A DNA stretch of 64,000 nucleotides from positions 62,001-126,000 of the forward strand of contig NZ_QYAC01000005.1 of NCBI RefSeq assembly GCF_016758195.1, given 5' to 3'. Made by a program: the position numbers and the translations under genes. Below the pieces are notes generated by a model. It did no database searches and was not told the DNA's origin. It was given only the letters and a program-made list of their open reading frames with translations. Origin of the DNA: Leucobacter chromiireducens subsp. solipictus. GTDB taxonomy: Bacteria; Actinomycetota; Actinomycetes; Actinomycetales; Microbacteriaceae. Shown one piece after another: positions 1 through 8,916 of this stretch (the first letter of the stretch is position 1; every line of letters starts with the position of its first letter).

Positions 1-302
1 AGATTTCCCGTGCCCTGCGGCACAATGCCCAGGGGTACCCCGGTGCCGCGCAGCACCTCGGACACCGCTCGGATCGTGCCGTCGCCGCCGCTGACCAGGA
101 CCACGCTCGCGCCGTGCGCGAGGGCGTTCTGCGCGGCGCTCACCCCCGCGTCATCGGCGGCCGTCTCGTACCACTGTGTGGGCGCCCAGCCGGTCTGCTG
201 CTCATGCCGCGATACCGCGGATCGGAGCGCGGTGATATCGGTCTTGAGCGGGTGGTACACCACGGCCGCGCTCGGTTGCGGGCGCGCGGGGGAGTCAGAC
301 AT
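1..302 (-). CDS. Diacylglycerol kinase family lipid kinase (N-terminal part)
   Basis: Reading leftwards from ATG at 302, the first 100 residues run off the window edge, so the C-terminus is missing. The sequence contains [14 protein letters not shown] followed by GIVPQGTGN, the nucleotide-binding GGDGT and GTGN signatures of the diacylglycerol kinase catalytic (DAGK_cat) fold. Members phosphorylate lipids such as diacylglycerol or act on related substrates. It is divergent from serS with about 100 bp between the starts. The exact lipid substrate cannot be told from this fragment. Confidence 0.85.
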   Translation of the reverse strand, partial: MSDSPARPQPSAAVVYHPLKTDITALRSAVSRHEQQTGWAPTQWYETAADDAGVSAAQNALAHGASVVLVSGGDGTIRAVSEVLRGTGVPLGIVPQGTGN

Positions 303-405
303 GGCACCAGCGTACTGCCCGCGGGGGTCGGAGCCCGGACCGGACGCGCGAGCCCCGGGGGCGGAAGCCGCCACCGTTCAGCCGGGCACGGCTAAGCTGG
401 GAGGC

Positions 406-1677
406 GTGATCGATCCAGTCTTGCTCCGCACAGATCCCGAAGCCGTGAAGCGCTCGCAGCGCGCACGAGGCAGCGACGAGGGGGTGGTGGACAGCGCGCT
501 CGCCGCAGACGCCGCGCGGCGTTCCGCCCTGGCTGAGTTCGAGTCCCTCCGCGCCGAACAGAATGAGTTCGGCAAGCAGGTCAAGTCGGCCTCGAAGGAG
601 GATAAGCCCGCGCTGATCGCTCGCGCCCAGGAGCTCGCGGCCGCAGTGAAGGCCGCAGATGCCCGCGCGAAGGAGGCGGACGCGGAGTTCACCGCGCTCG
701 CGATGCGCATCGAGAACATCGTCATCGATGGCGTGCCGGCCGGCGGCGAGGAGAACTTCGTCACGCTGCGCGAGGTCGGGACCAAGCCGGAGTTCGACTT
801 CCCGGCGCGTGACCACCTGGAGCTGGGCGAGATGCTCGGCGCTATCGACATGGAGCGCGGGGCAAAGGTGTCCGGCGCGCGCTTCTACTTCCTTCGGGGA
901 GTGGGGGCCCGGCTGGAGCTCGCCCTCATGAACCTCGCGCTCGACCGGGCGCTGAGCCACGGCTTCACCCCGTTGATCACGCCCACGCTCGTGAAGCCCG
1001 AGGTGATGCGCGGCACCGGGTTCCTGGGTGAGCACGCTGACGAGGTGTACCACCTCCCCGCCGACGACCTGTTCCTGACGGGCACCAGCGAGGTTGCGCT
1101 CGCCGGGTACCACTCGGACGAGATCATTGACCTGACCCCCGGCGCGATGCGCTACGCGGGCTGGTCGACCTGCTACCGCCGCGAGGCCGGATCGCACGGC
1201 AAGGACACCCGCGGGATCCTGCGCGTGCACCAGTTCAACAAGCTCGAGATGTTCGTCTACGCCGATCCGGCAGACGCCGAGGCGGAACACGATCGCCTCG
1301 TCGCGTGGCAGGAGGAGATGCTGCAGGCGCTCGGCCTGCACTACCGGGTGATCGACGTCGCGGCGGGGGATCTCGGATCCAGCGCCGCGCGCAAGTTCGA
1401 CATCGAGGCCTGGGTGCCCACCCAGGACGCGTACCGCGAGCTCACGTCGACGAGCAACTGCACCACGTTCCAGTCGCGCCGGCTCGCGACGCGATTCCGC
1501 ACCGAGAGCGGCAAGACCGCCCCCGTGGCGACCCTGAACGGCACCCTCGCGACGACCCGCTGGCTGGTCGCGATCCTCGAAACCCACCAGCAGGCCGACG
1601 GTAGCGTCATCGTGCCCGAAGCGCTGCGCCCCTATCTCGGAGGGCTTGAGGTCCTCACCCCGATCGCTGGAGCGTAA
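406..1677 (+). CDS. serS: Serine--tRNA ligase
   Basis: Charges tRNA-Ser (and tRNA-Sec where present) with serine in the cytoplasm. GTG at 406 gives 423 residues, the usual length; the reading frame stays open upstream but that extension is unlike the family. The N-terminal third is a charged, helical tRNA-binding arm. The class II motif 2 region reads [17 protein letters not shown] and is followed by [11 protein letters not shown]; motif 3 reads [15 protein letters not shown] near the C-terminus. The downstream HAD gene starts 4 nt after the stop, so the two are probably co-transcribed. A tRNA-Ser gene lies 1 kb downstream. Confidence 0.97.
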   Translation: MIDPVLLRTDPEAVKRSQRARGSDEGVVDSALAADAARRSALAEFESLRAEQNEFGKQVKSASKEDKPALIARAQELAAAVKAADARAKEADAEFTALAMRIENIVIDGVPAGGEENFVTLREVGTKPEFDFPARDHLELGEMLGAIDMERGAKVSGARFYFLRGVGARLELALMNLALDRALSHGFTPLITPTLVKPEVMRGTGFLGEHADEVYHLPADDLFLTGTSEVALAGYHSDEIIDLTPGAMRYAGWSTCYRREAGSHGKDTRGILRVHQFNKLEMFVYADPADAEAEHDRLVAWQEEMLQALGLHYRVIDVAAGDLGSSAARKFDIEAWVPTQDAYRELTSTSNCTTFQSRRLATRFRTESGKTAPVATLNGTLATTRWLVAILETHQQADGSVIVPEALRPYLGGLEVLTPIAGA

Positions 1678-1681
1678 CCGA

Positions 1682-2560
1682 ATGACGACCCCCCTGCTGT
1701 CGCCTGTTTCCGAGGCGGCACGCCACCTCGTTGCCCTGGACATCGACGGCACCGTGCTGAGCCACGGCTTCGGGGAGGGAGCTGGCGACGACGCGGAAGG
1801 CGGCCGGATCGACCCGGATCTGGCCGTTGCGATCCGCGCCCTGCACGAGGCCGGCCACGAGGTGGTCATCGCCACGGGGCGGTCGGTGGACGCGACGCTC
1901 CCCATCGTGGAGCGGCTCGGGATCCGCCCCGACTGGGTGGTGGCGGCCAACGGTGCGGTGACGCTGAAACGCGATCCGCTCGCGACGCGGGCGTACCGCC
2001 GGGAGATCGTCGAGGCCTTCGACCCGAGCGACGCGCTTCGGAAGATCCGCCCACAGCTGCTCACCGCCCGCTTCGCGGTGGAGCTCGCCGATGGCGGGTT
2101 CCTGTACACCGAGCAGATTCCCACCGGCACGCTCCCCACGAAGCAGCGGAAGGTGCCCTTCGAGGACCTCCTCGGGGTGCAGGCCTCCCGCGTGGTTGTC
2201 GTGTCGCCGGATCACCGCCTCGAAGAGTTCCTCGGGGCCGTGGAATCCCTCGGGCTCACGCACGTCTCGTACGCGGTGGGGACCACGTCCTGGCTCGATA
2301 TCGCCCCGGACGGGGTGACGAAGGCGAGCGCCCTCGAGGTGGTGCGTGAGCGGCTCGGCATTGATCGTTCGCGCGTGTTCGCGGCGGGGGATGGGCGCAA
2401 CGACGTCGACATGCTCCGGTGGGCGGCGCACCGCGGGGACGCGGTCGCCATGGGGCAGGCCGACCCAAACGTGCAGCAGGTCGCCTCACGCGTGACGCTG
2501 CCGATCGAACAGAACGGCTTGCTGCTCGCCCTCCGTGATCGCTTCCCCGAGCTCGGATAG
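1682..2560 (+). CDS. Cof-type HAD-superfamily phosphatase
   Basis: 292-residue haloacid-dehalogenase-family hydrolase. Motif I is LDIDGTVL (nucleophile Asp20, acid/base Asp22), motif II lies in VIATGRS, and the metal-binding motif IV is GDGRNDVDML, near residue 240. The large insertion between motifs II and III is the cap of the Cof (IIB) subfamily, whose members dephosphorylate sugar phosphates and flavin precursors. The ATG lies 4 nt after the serS stop, so the gene is in an operon with serS; an in-frame start further upstream would overlap serS and was not used. Substrate unknown. Confidence 0.9.
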   Translation: MTTPLLSPVSEAARHLVALDIDGTVLSHGFGEGAGDDAEGGRIDPDLAVAIRALHEAGHEVVIATGRSVDATLPIVERLGIRPDWVVAANGAVTLKRDPLATRAYRREIVEAFDPSDALRKIRPQLLTARFAVELADGGFLYTEQIPTGTLPTKQRKVPFEDLLGVQASRVVVVSPDHRLEEFLGAVESLGLTHVSYAVGTTSWLDIAPDGVTKASALEVVRERLGIDRSRVFAAGDGRNDVDMLRWAAHRGDAVAMGQADPNVQQVASRVTLPIEQNGLLLALRDRFPELG

Positions 2561-2618
2561 CGCGGCCCGGGGGCTGCCCCGCGCACGAAGGGGGCCGCGG
2601 TTTGCTAGGCTCTTCCGC

Positions 2619-2709
2619 GGAGGGTTGTCCGAGCGGCCGAAGGAACTTGTCTTGAAAACAAGCAGGCGGTAACCCCGTCTCAGGGGTTCAAATCCCCTAC
2701 CCTCCGCCA
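2619..2709 (+). tRNA. tRNA-Ser (anticodon TGA)
   Basis: A class II tRNA with a 7-bp acceptor stem (GGAGGGT with ACCCTCC), an anticodon stem CTTGT/ACAAG, a loop with TGA at 2653-2655, a long variable arm, and an encoded CCA at 2707-2709 after discriminator G. Confidence 0.95.
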
Positions 2710-2713
2710 CGAA

Positions 2714-2743
2714 GTGCCCGAGCAGGTGATCCTGCTCGGGCAC
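2714..2743 (+). terminator. Hairpin terminator after tRNA-Ser
   Basis: A perfect 13-bp GC-rich inverted repeat (2714-2726 with 2731-2743) with a 4-nt loop starts 5 nt after the tRNA. There is no long T run, as is common in high-GC actinobacteria. Confidence 0.75.
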
Positions 2744-2891
2744 GTTCTGCGTTGGGGCGCTGGTCCGTGTCCGCGCTGCGGGCCCCTTTCCCGCGCTGCC
2801 ACCAGCCCGCTCCCTCGCTGAGACGCCAATTTCGCACCCGTTCCGGCGGAATAACGCGCGAAAGTGCGATCTCGCGAGCTACCGAGCCCGC

Positions 2892-3365
2892 CTACTGCAG
2901 CGGGTGTGGCACCATCGTGCCCTCGAGCCCCTCGTCCTCTTCGGGTTTGGGGTCGCGGGCGTCGGAGTAGGCGAACATGATCGAGGCGGTGGCGAGCACA
3001 AACGCGATGATCCCGAGCGGGTTACACAGGGCGATCGACATTTCCGCCGAGAACGCGGACCCGGACGCAAGGCTCAGGATCGACTCCAGTTCCCCGTTCG
3101 CGAGATCGGGCACCGTGAACCCGAAGCCGATCGCGCACACCCAGGTCAGGATCAGGGTGACGATGGTGCTGCGGCCCGTGCGTTTGCCGCGCTCACGCGT
3201 GATCGCGATCCGGCGCGCCAGCCACAGTTGCAGCCCGGCAAAGATGAGCCCGATGGTGGGGACGTACCACCAGGAGAGTGACCCGCCGATCCCGAATGGC
3301 CACCGGCCCAGCGCCATCCACAGCGCCAGCACCACTCCAACAACACCTACTACGCGGCTGTTCAC
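2892..3365 (-). CDS. Small integral membrane protein of unknown function
   Basis: 157-residue protein with about four hydrophobic segments: one at the N-terminus (VVGVVGVVLALWMALG), a segment beginning WWYVPTIGLIFAG, one in the middle (IVTLILTWVCAIGFGF), and one near the C-terminus (LGIIAFVLATASIMFAY). The tail is short and acidic. GTG at 3365 was chosen because AGAAGGAG lies about 7 nt upstream; the open frame runs further upstream but without a ribosome site. No family was recognised. It points towards tRNA-Ser and away from the island. Confidence 0.7.
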   Translation of the reverse strand: MNSRVVGVVGVVLALWMALGRWPFGIGGSLSWWYVPTIGLIFAGLQLWLARRIAITRERGKRTGRSTIVTLILTWVCAIGFGFTVPDLANGELESILSLASGSAFSAEMSIALCNPLGIIAFVLATASIMFAYSDARDPKPEEDEGLEGTMVPHPLQ

Positions 3366-3486
3366 GCGCGCTCCTTCTCTGCAAACGTCCCGCCGACATG
3401 CCCGGCGTTCATGTATAGCCAAGCAGATTTCGTATCGCGATGCGAAAGGTGCTATTCTCAAACGGTTGTCATCGCAAGGTGGCCGC

Positions 3487-3560
<74 letters not shown>

Positions 3561-3587
3561 GGTCTGTTTGATCTGTATGGTCAGCAT

Positions 3588-3661
3588 GGCTGAGTAGCTC
3601 AGCTGGTTAGAGCGCACGACTCATAATCGTGAGGTCGCGGGATCGAGCCCCGCCTCAGCTA
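3588..3661 (+). tRNA. tRNA-Met (CAT), copy A, carried by element 1
   Basis: 74-nt cloverleaf with acceptor GGCTGAG/CTCAGCT, anticodon stem CACGA/TCGTG, CAT at 3622-3624, and no encoded CCA. The anticodon stem lacks the three G-C pairs typical of initiators, so it is an elongator type. It lies 29 nt after tRNA-Thr. Identical copies stand at 24532 and 32491. Because it is inside the left att core boundary, this copy belongs to element 1. Confidence 0.95.
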
Positions 3662-3676
3662 CGACAGGCCGCAATT

Positions 3677-3704
3677 AAAACCCCTGGTCAAACCAGGGGT
3701 TTTG
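3677..3704 (+). terminator. Rho-independent terminator after tRNA-Met copy A
   Basis: Hairpin AAAACCCCTGGT, loop CAA, ACCAGGGGTTTT, ending in a T run, 15 nt after the tRNA. It closes the tRNA-Thr/tRNA-Met transcript. Confidence 0.9.
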
Positions 3705-3838
3705 TTGCATCTGTTGGCTGTCTGGTGTTCTGAATGCTGCCGACCTGCCCTGACAAGAGGGTGTCTTCTGCTGGCCTCGCTCAGGGCTCATCGCCATGGG
3801 TGTGGCCGAATCTGCTCGGCCCTGTCGCCGGTGCTCGG

Positions 3839-3879
3839 CGTGCCTCAAATGCTGCCCAAAATCCAGTGTGTGCACATTT
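3839..3879. repeat. 41-bp left-end repeat, element 1 (possible integrase arm site)
   Basis: This 41-bp stretch is identical to 24766-24806 in element 2 and lies at a similar distance from its att core. It ends in GTGTGTGCACATTT and runs into TTTGCACAC, which gives an inverted TGTGCA pair. The same TGTGCA word recurs in the 14-mer at the right ends. The rest of 3705-3985 shows no gene. Confidence 0.65.
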
Positions 3880-3985
3880 TTTGCACACGCTCGCGGGGTG
3901 TTCGGTCGGGGAGCCTGACCCGTGATCGCACGTTCATCATCGGCGGCAACGTGCCGCTCATCGATGAGACGGAAGGCGGGTCATC

Positions 3986-4603
3986 ATGGCTCACCAAGAT
4001 TACGGATACATGCACCTCGACTACAGCGACGAGCGCCCCGAGCAGCGTGCGGAAGCACTCGGATCAGTGACGGTCTTCTGCGACTACGGGCCACGGCATG
4101 ACACGGCGAGGGTGAACCTGAACCGGATGCTCGCAGCAACCCAGGCGGGCGATTTCATCTTCGTGGACCGTATCGACCGGATCGCGGACTCCGTGTCCGA
4201 CTTCTACGACCTCCTGCTGTTCTTGAAAGAGCGTGGGGTCGGGTTTGAAGCGCTGGAAGACGCGTTCATCTTGAAGCCCGCGACCGGCGCTGACGGGCAT
4301 GCAGTCAATCGGAAGGACTCGTGGCCTGCCCAGGTGCCGGACGAATCGCTTGAACTGATTGGCCGCATGGCAGCGCTTGAGCGGGGAACCTCGATGAAGG
4401 GTCCTCGCGGCTTCGCGTTCGATTTCGCGACGATGCACGAGACCGATCCGTTGCTGTCGTTGGAACGGGTCTTGGGCGCTGAGCAGCAGCTCGCAGCCGG
4501 TGTGCCGCTGGCACGGATCGCTACCGCGTTGCGAGTGACCGCGGTGGAGCTGTTCAAAGCGTTGCGCCGCGATAACGAGTATGCGTCGTATCTGAAGAGG
4601 TAG
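3986..4603 (+). CDS. Serine-recombinase-like protein lacking catalytic residues
   Basis: 205 residues. The layout matches a small resolvase: an N-terminal catalytic-type domain starting YGYMHLDYSDERPEQR, then a C-terminal helix-turn-helix with the pattern LAAGVPLARIATALRV. Aligned with the intact resolvase at 12484, Asp12 replaces the catalytic Ser12, His10 replaces Arg10, and the DRxxRS motif reads DRIADS. Strand cleavage is therefore unlikely; DNA binding may remain. The start at 3986 follows GGAAGGCGGG, and a 12-bp palindrome CTCATCGATGAG lies just upstream. A related but broken 5' end occurs at 27791 in element 2. A regulatory or accessory role is inferred only. Confidence 0.8.
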   Translation: MAHQDYGYMHLDYSDERPEQRAEALGSVTVFCDYGPRHDTARVNLNRMLAATQAGDFIFVDRIDRIADSVSDFYDLLLFLKERGVGFEALEDAFILKPATGADGHAVNRKDSWPAQVPDESLELIGRMAALERGTSMKGPRGFAFDFATMHETDPLLSLERVLGAEQQLAAGVPLARIATALRVTAVELFKALRRDNEYASYLKR

Positions 4604-4695
4604 CCTCAGAAGATAAGCGGGAGACCCGCTCTGTTCGGTGCTGATGGTGCTGAGCAGGGCGGGCCTCTGTGCATCTGGTGAGCGAGAGGGAAGTG

Positions 4696-5514
4696 ATGAA
4701 GCTGTTCGGGAACGATGCCGTGTACCGTGACGGCTGTTTCTATCGCTTTGACTTCGGGTATCGCAATGTGCCGGGCGCTCAGCTCCACGCGGAAGCTCAC
4801 AGCATGATCCTGAGGGGTGTGCAGCGCTGCATGATGCCCATTAATGCGCCGTACTCTGACGCGAATATGTGGGAGGTCTGGCGGTATGACCCGCGCCCCG
4901 TGCGGCACGAGGATGGTTCGGTCAAGGTCGGAACGATCCTGAGCATTGAACATCAGCGTCGTTTGCGTGTCACGAATGACACTCCTGCGGCAGCGACGAC
5001 GCTAGCCGTGATTCGTTTTCCGAGGCAGCAGCAGTTGCATGGTGCGGTGATGTGTGGGCTTCCTTCCCCGATGTGGTTGGTCGAGGTCGACCGGCAGTAT
5101 GAGGCCGGTTGGGTGCTCTCGCGTCGGGTTGCTGACGTTGATAAGGAGGCTGCCACTTACCGTGATGAGTGGAAAGCGCAGGAGAGCGCCAAGAAGGAAC
5201 GTCGGGTGCACACGCCGAAACCGACCAGTGCCATGCTGAATCGTTCTGGGGAGAATGAAGTGATAGAGGGTTTGGCGGTTGTGCTCGGCGGCAAGGTGGT
5301 TGAGCAGTATTTAAATCCGTTGCATGTGCGGGCGAAGCTGCGCATGGTGAATTTCTTCGAGGGGTGGCCACACATTGCAGAGGTCAGCCGGTGGGTTGGC
5401 GCGGAGCACAGCGATGACAAGCATCGTGAGGAGGGGGAGCGCTCGTATCGGCAGATGCAGGCATTCCACGGGGCGAGCCGCGCGGACGCAAAGAAGGCGG
5501 CAGCGGGATCATGA
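4696..5514 (+). CDS. Unknown protein coupled to the DNA methyltransferase gene
   Basis: 272 residues from ATG 4696, which has GAGAGGGA just upstream; in-frame GTG codons at 4669, 4678 and 4693 are alternatives. No family was recognised. The first 110 residues are rich in aromatic and His residues, including FGNDAVYRDGCFYRFDFGY. The C-terminal part is charged and helical, with WKAQESAKKERR and a tail RADAKKAAAGS. It looks soluble, with no membrane segment. Its stop overlaps the methyltransferase start (ATGA at 5511-5514), so the two are translated together and may work as a pair. One GGGTATCG lies within it. Confidence 0.75.
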   Translation: MKLFGNDAVYRDGCFYRFDFGYRNVPGAQLHAEAHSMILRGVQRCMMPINAPYSDANMWEVWRYDPRPVRHEDGSVKVGTILSIEHQRRLRVTNDTPAAATTLAVIRFPRQQQLHGAVMCGLPSPMWLVEVDRQYEAGWVLSRRVADVDKEAATYRDEWKAQESAKKERRVHTPKPTSAMLNRSGENEVIEGLAVVLGGKVVEQYLNPLHVRAKLRMVNFFEGWPHIAEVSRWVGAEHSDDKHREEGERSYRQMQAFHGASRADAKKAAAGS

Positions 5515-6926
5515 CCTCGGATGTTGAAACGTCGAAGAAGTCACCAAAACGAGGTGCCTACACGTGGGCGAATGAGACTTGGTTGCCTGAGCGTGAAGCA
5601 TGGGTACTCGATTGGAAATTCAAGGTGCCAGAACCCGCGATGACTGCGACCGGGTATGAAGAAATCGAGGAGCACTGGCAGGCTCTCAGACGCAGGGAGC
5701 AGAATGCCCGCTTGGGCGTGAAGGCTGAGACTGTCATTTCGAGGGCTGAGCGGGGAAGCCTCATGCCGGACCGTGAAGTGCTGGCAGCGTCTGATGGCCG
5801 GGCCGAAACGCACCGCGCGGAGATTCGGGCGGTTGCTGAGGAGGCCGTGCAGTTGGTGAGGGAGCGGAACATCTTCCCGATCACTTACTACTCGACTGCT
5901 GGCGCTGAACTCGAAGTGTTGAAATGCATGGAGCGCGGTCTGGGTATCGCTCCAACGACCAAGAAGAATGCAGGGCGACGGAGAGACCGGTACTCGGTGG
6001 TGTCGTCAGGGCACACCGAGGGGGCGGACTTGTGCCGGTGGATGTTCCCGAACCTTTTTGACGTTGGGAGAAAAGATGGTGGACTGACGTGGTTTGGGCA
6101 GTTTCAGCAGATACAGGAACCGGGGAACCAGAAGCTCGCGAAGACCCTGCAACGAACCGGACTGCCAGAGAGTACCACGACGCTGCGAAGTCGGGTGCGA
6201 GATGGGAAGCCGCAGCCGACGAACTTCTATCCGATGGCCGCGCAAGAGATCTACCGAAGGTGGGCGCCAGAAGGCGGTGTGGTGTGGGATATGAGTTGCG
6301 GGTTCGGCGGCAGGATGCTCGGCGCGCTGACCTCACCAAAACGACTCACCTATATCGGAACCGACCCAGCGGGCGAGACGAGGCACAACCTCGGCAAGCT
6401 CGGGAACCTCATCGAGACGGTGACCGGGAAGCGCCATAGTTATGAACTCCATCAAGCCGGTTCCGAAGAAGATATTGGCCTGGTCTCAGAGATTGATTTT
6501 GCGTTCACGTCGCCGCCGTACTGGAACCTTGAATGGTACGAGACCACCGACAAAGACCAGACCCTAGAGAGATGGTTCGATGAATACGTCACCGTCACCA
6601 TCAAGCGGATATTCCGGGCGTTGAAGCCCGGGGCGAGGTATGCGGTGAATATTGCAGACTTCGATGTGGACGCAGCAGCAGACGGCGACAGCGGGAAACA
6701 GGGCCGGAAGAAGGAGCGGGTGAACTACGTTGACCGGTGGGTGGAGCTGAGCCTCAAGGAGGGATTCCGCTTCATTCGTCAAGACTCCCTCGAACTCACC
6801 GCTGGTTCGAGGACCCCATTGCAAAGCAAAGTGAACAACGTCACCCGCGACATCTTGCAGCTCGCGCCAGCGAAGAAGTCAGAACCCCTCCTGCACTTCT
6901 ACAAACCGCATACCACTGCTAAATAG
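5511..6926 (+). CDS. DNA methyltransferase (TSPPYW type)
   Basis: 471 residues. The SAM-binding motif I is DMSCGFGGRMLG (about residues 260-271), and the catalytic motif IV is TSPPYW (about 333-338), as in amino-methylating N4-cytosine/N6-adenine enzymes. About 200 residues precede motif I and may hold target recognition; they match nothing I recognise. The gene overlaps its upstream partner by 4 nt. No restriction endonuclease lies beside it, so it could be an orphan enzyme that protects the element, or part of a two-gene system with 4696-5514. Target sequence unknown. Confidence 0.85.
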   Translation: MTSDVETSKKSPKRGAYTWANETWLPEREAWVLDWKFKVPEPAMTATGYEEIEEHWQALRRREQNARLGVKAETVISRAERGSLMPDREVLAASDGRAETHRAEIRAVAEEAVQLVRERNIFPITYYSTAGAELEVLKCMERGLGIAPTTKKNAGRRRDRYSVVSSGHTEGADLCRWMFPNLFDVGRKDGGLTWFGQFQQIQEPGNQKLAKTLQRTGLPESTTTLRSRVRDGKPQPTNFYPMAAQEIYRRWAPEGGVVWDMSCGFGGRMLGALTSPKRLTYIGTDPAGETRHNLGKLGNLIETVTGKRHSYELHQAGSEEDIGLVSEIDFAFTSPPYWNLEWYETTDKDQTLERWFDEYVTVTIKRIFRALKPGARYAVNIADFDVDAAADGDSGKQGRKKERVNYVDRWVELSLKEGFRFIRQDSLELTAGSRTPLQSKVNNVTRDILQLAPAKKSEPLLHFYKPHTTAK

Positions 6927-6957
6927 ACCTTGTCAAGCAATGTACGAAGCAGTTTAA

Positions 6958-7029
6958 GTGCAGGTGGAAGGGGCTGATAGTGCAGGTGAACGTGCACAGT
7001 AGTGCAGTCGGCCAGCAATCCGAGTGCAG
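6958..7029. repeat. Iteron-like array of AGTGCAG
   Basis: AGTGCAG occurs at 6958, 6979, 7001 and 7023, at spacings of 21, 22 and 22 bp, close to two helical turns each. It lies just after the methyltransferase gene in non-coding sequence. Such phased repeats usually bind a replication initiator or a regulator; no initiator gene was recognised. Confidence 0.6.
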
Positions 7030-7716
7030 AGTTTATGCGGATTGCCGATGAGGGTATGTGGTTTTCTGGAGGCCAATTCTGTGTGGTTCTGAGGCTGGTT
7101 TGCCATGCTCGTGGGCCGCTCTGGGCCTCGTGTTACCTCTCGTTCGGCTCCGTTTTACCCCGCGTGTGCTCCTGGGCGCGCGACACGGCCTCTTACGCGG
7201 CCTTTCCTGCCTCTCGGGTGGCTAGGGGCTTCCTGGCTAGTTTCGTCGCTTACAGCGCCGTTACGGGCATTCGTGGTCAATTGGTGGATACTGAAGCCTC
7301 ACTGGAACCCTGAGCGGTACTAGAATCGGCATGAATACCCCGTTCAGCCACAGAAACGTTCGATTGGCTCCCGGCGCTCGGGCACTGAGTGACGTTCTGG
7401 TGCGGCTGAATGCCAGGGTTGTCGGCCTTCCTGTGCTCTCGCGCGAAATACGGTCCGTTACAGGAACAGACGGAACATCATGAGGCAGTCTCTTTCAATC
7501 AAGTGAGTCGGCGGTTGAATAGACCTACAACACAAGCCGGGGGCTGGAGAGAGAACGCCCATCGGAGACCTCCCTCCGGCTGCCGTGAGTCGCCGGGATA
7601 TTCGCCGAATCGAGCTTGGTGCGTGCCGGTGAGTCGTCCGGTGTGAGTGCCACCCGGTGATGGTGCCGGTGTCGTCGCACGAGGGTATCGCTGAGGAGGC
7701 AGGGCTTCTGAGGAAC
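7030..7716. other. Non-coding stretch of element 1
   Basis: About 690 bp between the iteron-like repeats and the 3' end of the membrane-protein cluster. Short open frames here have no ribosome site and read as low-complexity Ser/Arg-rich shadows. It holds one GGGTATCG (7683). A cis-acting role (origin or transfer site) is possible but only by position. Confidence 0.4.
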
Positions 7717-8898
7717 CTATTTGAGATACATGAACCAGTTCCCGATCAATCGATCCCGTGACACATCCTCAGTCTGATCGCCGCTCTTCAAGCTGTAGAT
7801 GTTCTCGTGCGCTTCCACCGGGACCGGGGTGCCCGCTGGGCAGAACCACAGTTGGCTATGGCGATGCACCTTCCCAGTTGCGCGGAGGCACCCGCCCTGT
7901 TTGCTCCAGGTCGGGGTATCGTGCACGAAGATGGCAGGGCCGGTGTATGCACCGCTTGGAACGTCGATCATGCTGATCTGGGTGCCTTCGACGAAGAGCC
8001 CGATTGCGCCTCCGGTGCCGAGAGATTCGCCGGGGAGGATGCTCCACTCACCGTCAGCGATGTCTTCTACTCGCGGCCCAGCCGAGTCCTTCACCTTCCC
8101 GCTGAGGGTATTCAGATTCTCCATAGTGGTGCGCAGATCTGCGGGGTGTGCCTTCGGATCGTCGGCCAGCACCTGGGCATCGCTGATCGCCTGCTCCAGC
8201 TGAGCAACGAGTTCAGCGTCGCCTGTATCTCGTGAGGCGTCGAGGATCTGCTCAGCTTTCTCAATCTCGTTGGTGAGTGACTTCACCATTGTTTGCCGGT
8301 GGCTGTCGAGAAACAGTGCGGATGCGTCGGCAAGCTGTTTCGTGACCGCCCGCACCTCACTGGTGGCTTTCTCGATGTGCTGGGTGTCGCTCCCGATCTG
8401 CTCGTTCGTCTCGCTCGGATCGGCCTTGATGAAGTCGTGATGTTCGAGTTCGTCAGCCGCAGCTATCGCAGTGGTGAACGATTCATTGACCTCTTCGATG
8501 TTGTCAAGCGAGGTCATCGACAGCTGCCCGTGATCGTCCCGGGTATCGGTGCTCTGGCGATCAAACTCAGTCCATGCGGCTTCGTATGCGGTGATTGCAT
8601 CGGCGTGCTTCGTGAGTGCGGCCTTGTGCTCAGCGGCTTGGGTCGCCTGATTGATGAACACAACCGTAGTCGCGGCTCCGCCCCCGAGAACAAGTGCCGC
8701 GGCCGTGATGATCCACAACCACTTGTGCCGCTTCTTCTTCGGCGTGCTGGAGACACCGGGGGTATCGCTCGGAGGTGGCGGTGGAGTGGCCTGTTGAGCC
8801 TCCGGCCCAAGCGCCGCTGACGGCAGAGGCGCGGTGCTAACTGAGGGTGGTGGGAGCTGTGACAGGTCGGGCGTAGTCGGGGTATCGGGGGTGTTCAT
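7717..8898 (-). CDS. Single-pass membrane protein with Pro-rich head and coiled-coil ectodomain
   Basis: 393 residues. A Pro/Ser/Thr-rich N-terminus carries PDLSQLPPP and ends in the basic stretch TPKKKRHK. One membrane helix follows (WLWIITAAALVLGGGAATTVVF, about residues 60-81). A long helical region with heptad-like spacing then runs to about residue 280, and a compact C-terminal domain contains two Cys. The likely topology is Pro-rich head inside and coiled coil outside. It is the last gene of a minus-strand cluster and shares LSQLPPP with the gene before it. Function unknown; cell-surface or envelope work is inferred. Confidence 0.75.
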   Translation of the reverse strand: MNTPDTPTTPDLSQLPPPSVSTAPLPSAALGPEAQQATPPPPPSDTPGVSSTPKKKRHKWLWIITAAALVLGGGAATTVVFINQATQAAEHKAALTKHADAITAYEAAWTEFDRQSTDTRDDHGQLSMTSLDNIEEVNESFTTAIAAADELEHHDFIKADPSETNEQIGSDTQHIEKATSEVRAVTKQLADASALFLDSHRQTMVKSLTNEIEKAEQILDASRDTGDAELVAQLEQAISDAQVLADDPKAHPADLRTTMENLNTLSGKVKDSAGPRVEDIADGEWSILPGESLGTGGAIGLFVEGTQISMIDVPSGAYTGPAIFVHDTPTWSKQGGCLRATGKVHRHSQLWFCPAGTPVPVEAHENIYSLKSGDQTEDVSRDRLIGNWFMYLK

Positions 8899-8916
8899 CG
8901 TTGATCCGTTCGAGGG

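Noticed and set aside
295-2139. Long minus-strand open frame opposite serS and the HAD gene
   Set aside because: It is a shadow of two clear + strand genes and has no family features.
3588-3661. tRNA-Met as the integration target
   Set aside because: All three tRNA-Met copies are complete, while only tRNA-Thr is cut to its 3' part at the internal and right-hand sites.
7002-7313. 103-residue open frame in the iteron region
   Set aside because: No ribosome site, low-complexity composition, no family; treated as non-coding.
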